Part shown: piece by piece, positions 1-6,330 of the stretch | Layout: each line of letters begins with the position of its first letter | Position numbering within the stretch: position 1 is the stretch's first letter | From: Deltaproteobacteria bacterium | GTDB taxonomy: Bacteria > Myxococcota_A > UBA796 > GCA-2862545 | Direction: 5' to 3' | Length of the DNA: 13,247 bases | Assembly (NCBI GenBank): GCA_019307545.1 | Contig: JAFDJI010000038.1 | Location: forward strand, 1-13,247 | The notes under the pieces: generated by a model | What the model was told of the DNA's origin: nothing | The model's database searches: none | What the model saw: only the letters and a program-made list of their open reading frames with translations | Position numbers and translations under genes: made by a program

Positions 1-1073
1 ATGATCGCCTTGACGCGCAGCATGCCCGGTCGCGGTCGCACTACCTCCGGCCCGGTGATGTCGTCTTCGTCGTCGAGGATCTCACCGACCAGCTCCGAGA
101 GGAGGTCATCGAGCGTCACCAAGCCCACCAGGGTGCCGTGTTCGTTCACCACGAACGCCATGTGGAAGCGCCGTTCCATGAACTCGTGGAGCATGACGTC
201 GGCCGACTTGGACTGCGGCATGAAGGTGGGCGGCAGCAGGATGGATCGCAGCTGGCGGGGTCCCGCGGGAGGACGATTGCGGTACTTGAGCAGGTCCTTG
301 AGGAGGAGCACGCCGACCACGTTGTCCAGGTGCGTGTCGTAGACGGGGACCCTCGAGTGGCCGGCGTCACGGCAGGCCTTGAGCAAGTCGTTCCAGGGCA
401 TGTCCACCGGGATGGCGAACATGTCGGGCAGCGGTGTCATCAGGCGCCCGAGGGAGAGGTCGTCGAACTCGAACACGGCCTCGATGATCTCCCGCTCCCG
501 CTCGTCGACGCCGCCGCTCACCATGCCCTGCTGGAGCAGGGTTCGGATCTCCGGCTCCGCCAGCCGGTCCTCTCGCGGGCCGCGTACGCCGAATGGGCGC
601 GCGAGCAGGATCACCACCCCGGCCACCCCCCAGCGCAAGGGGGTCACCAGCAGCACGAACAGGGACAGCGGCCAGACCACTGCCCTGGACCACCGGGCGT
701 TGTACCGGAAGGCGATGACCTTGGGGGTGATCTCCGAGAACACGAGCAGCATCGGGGTGAGGACGACCACGTTCACCCACGGCTTGCCGGGCAGCAGGTT
801 GGCCAGCAGGAACGCGCCGAAGGCGGAGATGGTCACGTTCACGGTCTCGTTGCCGATGAGGATGCCGGAGATCAGGGCCGTGCGGTGCTCCAGCATCTGC
901 AGGATTCGGCGACCGGTCCGTCCCCCGTCCTCGAACCGCTGCCGGTCGACGGTCTGGAGGGAGAACATCGCGGTCTCGGTGCCGGAGAAGAAGAACGACA
1001 GGGCGAAGAGGGCCGCGAAGGCGGACAGCACCTCGACCAGGCCCATCTCTCCGAGGGCCACCAGCGCGCTCAT
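1..1073 (-). CDS. CNNM/CorC-family membrane protein with CBS pair (C-terminus cut by window edge)
   Basis: Seen: an open frame starting at ATG 1073 gives 357 residues and runs off the left edge. A possible SD (GGGGAAG) lies just upstream, and the ATG overlaps the thiL stop as ATGA. Residues 1-160 are hydrophobic with about four membrane segments and carry the CNNM/DUF21 signatures SFFFSGTETAMFSL (26-39) and FSEITPKVIAF (112-122). Two CBS motifs follow: about 209-262 (RLMTP near 210, then GHSRVPVYD and VVGVLLLKDLL) and about 283-335 (FMERRFHMAFVVNEHGTLVG, then LVTLDDLLSELVGEI). Known: this architecture is the HlyC/CorC/CNNM group, inner-membrane proteins linked to magnesium or cobalt efflux and once called hemolysin-like. 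Their CBS pair binds adenine nucleotides, and a small C-terminal CorC_HlyC domain normally follows. That last domain would lie outside the window, so this is a truncation by the window and not evidence of a broken gene. The ion specificity cannot be read from the sequence. Confidence 0.93.
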   Translation of the reverse strand, partial: MSALVALGEMGLVEVLSAFAALFALSFFFSGTETAMFSLQTVDRQRFEDGGRTGRRILQMLEHRTALISGILIGNETVNVTISAFGAFLLANLLPGKPWVNVVVLTPMLLVFSEITPKVIAFRYNARWSRAVVWPLSLFVLLVTPLRWGVAGVVILLARPFGVRGPREDRLAEPEIRTLLQQGMVSGGVDEREREIIEAVFEFDDLSLGRLMTPLPDMFAIPVDMPWNDLLKACRDAGHSRVPVYDTHLDNVVGVLLLKDLLKYRNRPPAGPRQLRSILLPPTFMPQSKSADVMLHEFMERRFHMAFVVNEHGTLVGLVTLDDLLSELVGEILDDEDDITGPEVVRPRPGMLRVKAI

Positions 1074-1972
1074 CGCACTTCCCCGGGCGTCGAGGCTCCG
1101 AAGTGGGAGAACGACGGTGGCCAGGGCCGTCCGATCAGCTCCACCGGCCCGGGTGAGGTCAGGCTTCCGATTGCGGTGACCGCGACCCCGTTCTTCTCGG
1201 CGAGGGCGCGGACTTGCTCCTCGGCTTGGGGTGGTGCGGTGAACATCAACTCGTAGTCATCTCCCGCGCCCACCTGGAGCGGGACCGGGTCCTCGATCCG
1301 TCCCAGGGTGGGGTGGAGCGGGAGCGATCGGGGATCGACCTGCCCTCCCAGGCCCGAAGCGGCGCACAGCCGCGGCAGGTCGGTGGCGAGACCGTCCGAG
1401 AGATCCATCATCGCGGAGGCCAACCCCGCATCGGCCAGGGCCAGCGCGAAGGGCAGGGGAGGCCGGGGACGACGCAGCGCCTCCAGCGCTTCGGGGGGAG
1501 GCGCGTCGAGCAGGTAGCCGGCGCCCGCCAGCCCGAGCGTTCCGGTGACCCACAGCCAATCCCCGGCGTGAGCGCCGCTCCGGGTGACGGGCCGGGGGCA
1601 GGGGCCTCCCATGGTGACGGAGAGGTACCGGGGCCCGGGGCTGCGGGTCACATCACCGCCCACCAGGGCCACCGCGAAGGACCGACAGGCCGAGCCCACC
1701 CCCGTCGCCAGCGCTTCCACCCAGGCGAGGTCCACCGGGGCCGGAACCGAGAGCGCGAGCACCACCCAGGCGGGGCGCGCTCCCATGGCGGCCAGGTCGC
1801 TCACCGAAACGGCGACGGACTTGTACCCCACGTCCTCGGGTCCCAGGCGGTCATTCCAGTGGACACCTTCCACCAAGGCGTCCACGGTGATGGCTTGCCC
1901 CTGCACCACCGCGGCATCGTCGCCGGGGCCGACCTGTACCGATACGGGGGGCTCCGGGATCGCGCGGAGCAA
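1070..1972 (-). CDS. thiL: Thiamine-monophosphate kinase ThiL (start uncertain, probably upstream)
   Basis: ThiL phosphorylates thiamine monophosphate with ATP to give thiamine diphosphate, in the cytoplasm. Numbered from the TTG at 1972 (300 residues), family motifs are GPGDDAAVV (15-23), TVDALVEGVHW (29-39), GYKSVAVSVSDLAAMGA (49-65), GGDVT (105-109), VTGTLGLAGAG (142-152), MMDLSDGLATDL (188-199) and GAGDDYELMF (235-244). Together they are diagnostic of the AIRS/PurM-fold ThiL family. The last motif has D where E is usual. The start is a problem. From the preceding gene's TAG (2090-2092) to 1972 this frame is open but has no ATG or GTG, and TTG 1972 is the first canonical start. That TTG leaves only about 16 residues before GDD, whereas E. 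coli ThiL has about 29, and the ThiL-like stretch EPLEQDIIDTLLRAIPE begins upstream of it. The stop overlaps the next gene's ATG (ATGA). No TPP riboswitch is visible upstream, where there is coding sequence. Function is certain; the 5' end is not. Confidence 0.93.
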   Translation of the reverse strand: MLRAIPEPPVSVQVGPGDDAAVVQGQAITVDALVEGVHWNDRLGPEDVGYKSVAVSVSDLAAMGARPAWVVLALSVPAPVDLAWVEALATGVGSACRSFAVALVGGDVTRSPGPRYLSVTMGGPCPRPVTRSGAHAGDWLWVTGTLGLAGAGYLLDAPPPEALEALRRPRPPLPFALALADAGLASAMMDLSDGLATDLPRLCAASGLGGQVDPRSLPLHPTLGRIEDPVPLQVGAGDDYELMFTAPPQAEEQVRALAEKNGVAVTAIGSLTSPGPVELIGRPWPPSFSHFGASTPGEVR

Positions 1973-2089
1973 CGTATCGATGATGTCCTGTTCGAGAGGC
2001 TCGAGGTCGGGCTGTGGGGGTTCCAGGGCGGGATCTCCACTCGGTCGCCGATAGGACGCCTTCCATCCTATCGTAATGCCCTCGCTCGG

Positions 2090-4051
2090 CTACTGCTCTG
2101 GTCCGGTGGGCGCATCTTCCTCCCCCTGCTCCGGTGGCTTTGGGTCGAGCGCCACGACCTCTCCTTCCGCGACGGTGAGGATGCGGATCCGCCGCCGTGC
2201 CGAGCGGCGCTCGGGATCGAAGCCGGTGGCGCCGGTGTGCATACTCTCCTCGTCCAGGCCGGACAGGGCATCGCGGAACGCCACGCGCGTTTGGGGGCGT
2301 GCGCGGGTGGCGGCGGCGAGCAATCGCCCCGCGTCCACCGTGATGGCTTCCATGGCGGATGGGGCCCTACCGAAGGCCGCCTTGTAGGCTTCGGCGAAGG
2401 CAAGGGCGTGCGCGTCGTCGGGCCAGAATGCATCGGTGAACAGGGCGCCCCGCACATACGGTCCGCCCTGGGCCAGGAGTGCCGGGTTGTTCCACCCAGA
2501 GAGGCCGAGCATGGGCAGGGTGTCCCCATCCCTGGTGGTCCGGAACTCTCCGAGGGGGAACTCCTCGTACGCCAGTGCGGCGGCGGCGATGGGCACCCTC
2601 GACGCATTGTCGGGCAGGAAGAGGGCTTCGAAGTCGATGATGGGGGGAAGGACGACACGGTCCGGGTTGCCGCCCCGCTCCTCGGCCTCTTTCTTCAGAT
2701 CCCTGAACTCGCGCCACCGGGTTTCGTAGTCCTTTCGCCCGAGCTTCTCCGCAAAGGGGATGAGGTCGGTGGCCGCGGGGTCGTAGAATTCCACGACCGT
2801 GATCTGACCGCCCCGTTCCTCCACTACAGCGCGGAAGGCTTCGGTTGCCGTGTGGCCGTAGTTGTTGTCCGGGGCGAACACCGCGAAGGTCTTCATGCCG
2901 CGGTGGTCCATGGTGTAGGCGACCAGCCTTTTGACCTGATCCATAGGGGTCACCATGGCCTGGAACACCCAGGTCTGCGCTTCGGTGGGCTCCAGCCCCT
3001 GGGAGAGGCTGATCAGGGGAACCCGCATCGCGTCCGCGGCCGCCGCGACGGCCTCCACCTCGTCGGAGAGCAGGGGACCCGCGACCGCGATGACCCCTTC
3101 CTCCAGAGCCACGCGCTCCAGCGCGGCCACGGCGGTCTCGGGCGTGGAGCCGGAGTCTACAAACTGCAAGCGCCCGCGTCCGTCGCCGTTCAGGAAGCCG
3201 TATTCGAGGGCGCGTTGGACCTGGTGTCCAGCGGCCTCGTAGCGCTCGGACAAGGGTAGGAGAACCGCGATCTTGGTGGGTACGACCGGGGCCGCGTCGA
3301 TGCGACGCACCAGGTAGCGGGCAACCATGGCCTCCGCCTCGCTGGGATCGCCTTCCAGGATCTTTGCAGCCAGCTTCCGGACCCGGTCGTGCCTCCCCGC
3401 CACGAGCGCGATCTCCGCCCGGTCGAGGTCGCTCATCGGCGCCAACAATTCGTCCGGCTCCAGGGAGGGCTGTGGAAACTCCTCCGGCCGCTCCTCGGTG
3501 AGGGCCCTCAGATGGGTGCGGATTCGTTCCTGCACCTTGGGGTCGTCGTGCGCCCAATCCAGAGCGGCCCGGGAGTACGTCCGAACGGCGGGTGCGTCGT
3601 TCTGCCCTGCGGCACGCACCGCGAGGATCAGGTACCGGTCGGCGTTCATGGTGGGCAGCGCGTCGCGGTCGCGTACCTCTCGGAGCACGCTCAGTACGGG
3701 ACCCTCCACCCCATCCGCTGCGTCGACCAGCGCGAGCCCCAAGCGGGCCGCCGCCTCCTCCGCGCTCCGTCCGCCGGAGGCGAGGACCCGGGTGAACCAC
3801 TCATGGCTGCGGTCCAGTTGGCCGAGCAGCCGTCGCTGCTCGCCTGCGTGAAGCATCACGAGCTGTGTGTCGCTCTTCCGATATCCCTCTTCGTGTTCCA
3901 GCGCGTCCTCGAGCAACAGCGCGGACTTGTTGCGATCGGTGAGCGCAAACGCGAGGGCATCTTCCACGATGTCCGGGTTGCGACGGGCGCCCAGGGCGGG
4001 GGGTCCCAGGAGCAACCCGGCCAGGACGAGGGCGAGTAGCGACCTTCTCAT
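2090..4051 (-). CDS. TPR plus periplasmic-binding-fold protein, penicillin-binding-protein-activator (LpoA-like) type
   Basis: This is a 653-residue exported protein. Residues 1-21 form a signal peptide (MRRS, hydrophobic core, PALG) with no lipobox cysteine. Residues 23-250 are alpha-helical, repeat-like and TPR-type. From about 259 a type 1 periplasmic-binding fold begins: TKIAVLLPLSERYEAAG (259-275), VAGPLLSDEVEAVAAAAD (323-340), VPLISLSQ (344-351), NNYGHTATEAF (396-406), IDFEALFLPD (472-481), MLGLSGWNN (514-522) and YVRGALFTDAFWPD (532-545). Known: this TPR plus Leu/Ile/Val-binding-like architecture matches LpoA-type activators of penicillin-binding proteins and related ABC substrate-binding proteins. 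No permease or ATPase gene adjoins it, which argues against a transporter component. The tail (about 637-653) is acidic and low-complexity. The ATG at 4051 overlaps the dnaJ stop (ATGA), and GGGGAG precedes it by five bases. Inference: it regulates peptidoglycan synthesis. E. coli LpoA is an outer-membrane lipoprotein, so a soluble form would act differently. The exact partner is unknown. Confidence 0.85.
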   Translation of the reverse strand: MRRSLLALVLAGLLLGPPALGARRNPDIVEDALAFALTDRNKSALLLEDALEHEEGYRKSDTQLVMLHAGEQRRLLGQLDRSHEWFTRVLASGGRSAEEAAARLGLALVDAADGVEGPVLSVLREVRDRDALPTMNADRYLILAVRAAGQNDAPAVRTYSRAALDWAHDDPKVQERIRTHLRALTEERPEEFPQPSLEPDELLAPMSDLDRAEIALVAGRHDRVRKLAAKILEGDPSEAEAMVARYLVRRIDAAPVVPTKIAVLLPLSERYEAAGHQVQRALEYGFLNGDGRGRLQFVDSGSTPETAVAALERVALEEGVIAVAGPLLSDEVEAVAAAADAMRVPLISLSQGLEPTEAQTWVFQAMVTPMDQVKRLVAYTMDHRGMKTFAVFAPDNNYGHTATEAFRAVVEERGGQITVVEFYDPAATDLIPFAEKLGRKDYETRWREFRDLKKEAEERGGNPDRVVLPPIIDFEALFLPDNASRVPIAAAALAYEEFPLGEFRTTRDGDTLPMLGLSGWNNPALLAQGGPYVRGALFTDAFWPDDAHALAFAEAYKAAFGRAPSAMEAITVDAGRLLAAATRARPQTRVAFRDALSGLDEESMHTGATGFDPERRSARRRIRILTVAEGEVVALDPKPPEQGEEDAPTGPEQ

Positions 4052-5115
4052 GACCGCTCCCCGAGGGACTTCACGAAGGCGGCGCGGCGGGGGTGGGCCG
4101 AAGGTGGAAGTTGCTCCGCCCAGGCCCCCAGGGCGACCCGCTGCGCCTCGTCGAGGTCGCCGGGGACTTCGAGTACCACCTGCAGGTGCAGATCGCCTCG
4201 ACGCGACTTGCCGACACGGGGCAACCCGCGATTTGCGAGTCGGAACACCCGTCCCGGCGCGGTCCCGGGTGGGATGCGGATGGTGGTGGTTCCTTCGAGG
4301 GTGGGGACGGTGAGATTGGTTCCCAGAGTGACCTCCGCAAAGGTGAGCGGGATTTCCACGAGCACGTCGTCGCCACGGCGTCGAAACAGCTCGTGCTCGG
4401 CGACGCTCACGATCACGAACAGGTCACCCTCCGGCCCGCTTCCCGCCGGGGCGTTGCCCTTTCCAGCGAGCTTCAGCTTCTGCCCGGTCGCCACCCCGGG
4501 CGGTACCTTCACCTTCAAGGTGTCCTCCCTGGCGTGTCGGCCCTCTCCGCTGCAGGTGGCGCAGGGGATGACCACCTGGAACCCCCGTCCGTCACAGTGG
4601 AAGCAGTTGTTGCGGAACAGCCGCGGGCCCGTGGCCCGACCGGTGCCGCCGCACACCTCGCAGGTCTTGCGGCCGCCGTCGGGGTTGGCGCCGTCTCCCC
4701 CGCAGTTGCGGCACCGAACCATGCGCGGGACCACGATCTCCTTCTCCATCCCGAGGGCCACCTCCTCGAGGGACGTCGAGACGGTGTAGCGGAGATCCTC
4801 GCCCTTCTTCTTCCGGCGGCGGCGAAACAGGTTGCCCCAGGCTGTGCTCACGACTTCGTTCAGCTCCTCCGGGCGCGGTGGCCGACCGTCCGGGTGGTAC
4901 AGGGGGCCGAGGCGGTCGTACCGCCCCCGCTCCTGCGGGTTGGAGAGACAGCGGTAGGCAGCGGTGATGTCCTTGAAGCGCTGCTCTGCCTGCTGATCAT
5001 CCGGGTTTCGGTCCGGGTGCCAACGCATGGCCAATCCCCGGTAGGCTTTCTTGATGTCTTCCTGGGTGGCCTTCCGGGAGACGCCGAGGACGTTGTAGTA
5101 ATCCGGTGTCGGCAA
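4048..5115 (-). CDS. dnaJ: DnaJ (Hsp40) co-chaperone lacking a Gly/Phe region
   Basis: DnaJ stimulates the ATPase of DnaK and presents unfolded clients to it in the cytoplasm. The chosen start, TTG 5115, gives 355 residues. The J domain spans about 5-69, opening PDYYNVLGVSRKATQEDIKKAYR, with the HPD triad at 33-35. The zinc region has four CxxCxGxG-type repeats: CRNCGGDG (135-142), CEVCGGTG (152-159), CFHCDGRG (171-178) and CATCSGEG (185-192). The C-terminal client-binding domains follow to the end (GPEGDLFVIVSV, GTTTIRIPPGTAPGRVFRLANRGLP, RRGDLHLQVVLEVP). Between J domain and zinc domain there is no Gly/Phe-rich stretch. Instead there is a short linker with a basic patch (FRRRRKKKGEDLRYTV, 97-112). 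The same open frame extends far upstream, but that part is hemW read in another frame. TTG 5115 is the first canonical start after the hemW stop, with GGGGA five bases before it. No CIRCE operator and no dnaK, grpE or hrcA is present here. Confidence 0.93.
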   Translation of the reverse strand: MPTPDYYNVLGVSRKATQEDIKKAYRGLAMRWHPDRNPDDQQAEQRFKDITAAYRCLSNPQERGRYDRLGPLYHPDGRPPRPEELNEVVSTAWGNLFRRRRKKKGEDLRYTVSTSLEEVALGMEKEIVVPRMVRCRNCGGDGANPDGGRKTCEVCGGTGRATGPRLFRNNCFHCDGRGFQVVIPCATCSGEGRHAREDTLKVKVPPGVATGQKLKLAGKGNAPAGSGPEGDLFVIVSVAEHELFRRRGDDVLVEIPLTFAEVTLGTNLTVPTLEGTTTIRIPPGTAPGRVFRLANRGLPRVGKSRRGDLHLQVVLEVPGDLDEAQRVALGAWAEQLPPSAHPRRAAFVKSLGERS

Positions 5116-5141
5116 CGGGATCCCCGGGGTGGACCCCTCTG

Positions 5142-6296
5142 TTAATCCGCCCTGGGTGCTTCCGCGACAGTCCGCACCAGTCGCCCGGCGAGGTGGCGGA
5201 TCACCGCGTCGGCGACGGGGAAACCAGCTTCGGAGAGCGCGATCCGTCGTCCCTCCCGGACAAGGAGCGATCGGGTCACCAGATCGTCGACCACCGCATC
5301 GGGGAGGCTGTGGCCCGTATGCCGAGCGAGGTGGTCCAGATCCAGGCCGAGCCGGCCGCGCATGACCGATACCAGCAGGTCGAGCGCCTGCTGTTCCGGG
5401 GTCGGGACCTCCGAGGTGGCGGTGGGGTCCTCCTGTTCCAGGTAGCGGTTCGCGTCGCGGACGTTGCCCCAGCGCGTCCCATCCGGTGCGTAGCCGTGTG
5501 CGGACGGTCCGAGGCCCAGGTAGGGGCGATCGGTCCAGTACAGCAGGTTGTGGACACTCTCGTGACCGGGCCTCGCGAAGTTCGACACCTCGTACCGGCG
5601 CAGGCCTGCTCCTTCGAGTTCCCGGACGAGCCGGAGGTACATGGCGCGCCACACCTCGTCGTCCACCGGTGCCAGCTTTCCCCGCTGCAGGGCGCGCTCG
5701 AAGGGGGTACCGGGCTCGAAGGTGAGGCCGTATAGCGAAACGTGCGGGGGACCGACCTGGAGGATCGCCTCCACGTCCACCACCAGGTCCTCCACCCGCT
5801 GTTCCGGAAGCGCGAAGACTACGTCCACAGACCAACTTCGCAGGCCGGCGGCGGCTATCCGCAACGCGGTCTGGTGCGCCTGCTGCACGGTGGACATCCG
5901 GTTGAGCAGCCGGGCGAAGCGGGGGTTGAAGGTCTGCAGCCCCAGCGAGATCCGGTTGATGCCCGCCGCCATCGCGTTCTCCAGCCAGGCGTCGGTGGCG
6001 TCTTCCGGGTTGGCCTCGGCGGTGACCTCGGCGTCCGGGTAGGCGTTCAAGCCGCGCACCAGGCGGGCCAGGGCATGGGGTGGCATCCGGGACGGCGTGC
6101 CGCCGCCGAGGAACACCGAGCGTGGCTGGCCGGGGAAGCTTCTCCGTCGCCAGGCATACTCGCCGAGAACCCGGTCGATGAAGGCGTCCCAGGGGACATC
6201 CCGGTCCACCTCGACGTAGAAGGCGCAGTACGGACACCGTCGCCGGCACCAGGGGACGTGGACGTACACCCCCCAGGTCCCCTCCGGGTCGCTCAC
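5142..6296 (-). CDS. hemW: HemW, radical SAM heme chaperone (oxygen-independent coproporphyrinogen oxidase-like)
   Basis: 384 residues, a usual HemW length. Family motifs: GVYVHVPWCRRRCPYCAFYV (9-28) holds the radical SAM cluster cysteines C17, C21 and C24, with F26 where true HemN enzymes have a fourth cysteine. Further on are FLGGGTPS, the AEANPED segment, INRISLGLQTF, SLYGLTFEPGTPF, the YEVSNFARPGHE block followed by HNLLYW, and GLGPSAHGY. Known: CxxxCxYCxF marks HemW, which binds and hands heme to target hemoproteins and lacks coproporphyrinogen III dehydrogenase activity, unlike HemN, although databases often misname it. The start is GTG 6296, giving MSDPEGTWGVYVHVPWC, the normal spacing to the motif, though the ribosome site before it is weak. 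It sits 34 bases after the M16 peptidase stop and 26 bases before dnaJ. In several bacteria hemW is linked to the hrcA-grpE-dnaK-dnaJ cluster; here only dnaJ is its neighbour. Confidence 0.94.
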   Translation of the reverse strand: MSDPEGTWGVYVHVPWCRRRCPYCAFYVEVDRDVPWDAFIDRVLGEYAWRRRSFPGQPRSVFLGGGTPSRMPPHALARLVRGLNAYPDAEVTAEANPEDATDAWLENAMAAGINRISLGLQTFNPRFARLLNRMSTVQQAHQTALRIAAAGLRSWSVDVVFALPEQRVEDLVVDVEAILQVGPPHVSLYGLTFEPGTPFERALQRGKLAPVDDEVWRAMYLRLVRELEGAGLRRYEVSNFARPGHESVHNLLYWTDRPYLGLGPSAHGYAPDGTRWGNVRDANRYLEQEDPTATSEVPTPEQQALDLLVSVMRGRLGLDLDHLARHTGHSLPDAVVDDLVTRSLLVREGRRIALSEAGFPVADAVIRHLAGRLVRTVAEAPRAD

Positions 6297-6330
6297 GGGT
6301 TCCGACCCAACCCGAGCAGGAGGAGTGAAG

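Noticed and set aside
138..1256. Plus-strand open frame of 372 codons at the left end
   Set aside because: It is antisense to the CNNM/CorC gene, whose minus-strand frame carries the membrane and CBS motifs. The low-complexity H, G, E and Q content is typical of an antisense shadow.
1973..2089. TPP riboswitch upstream of thiL
   Set aside because: The stretch is open coding frame continuous with thiL, and I do not see the conserved thi-box elements.
1214..3259. Plus-strand open frame of 681 codons
   Set aside because: It lies antisense to thiL and the LpoA-like gene, both with clear family motifs. Its protein is rich in G, R and H without recognisable domains. Long antisense frames are expected in GC-rich coding DNA.
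5116..5141. CIRCE or heat-shock operator before dnaJ
   Set aside because: No TTAGCACTC/GAGTGCTAA-type inverted repeat is present. The GGGGTCCACCCC inverted repeat there is short and may be chance.
5116..6249. Apparent 378-residue N-terminal extension of DnaJ
   Set aside because: This part is hemW read in another frame. It has no domain, and the J domain begins normally right after TTG 5115.
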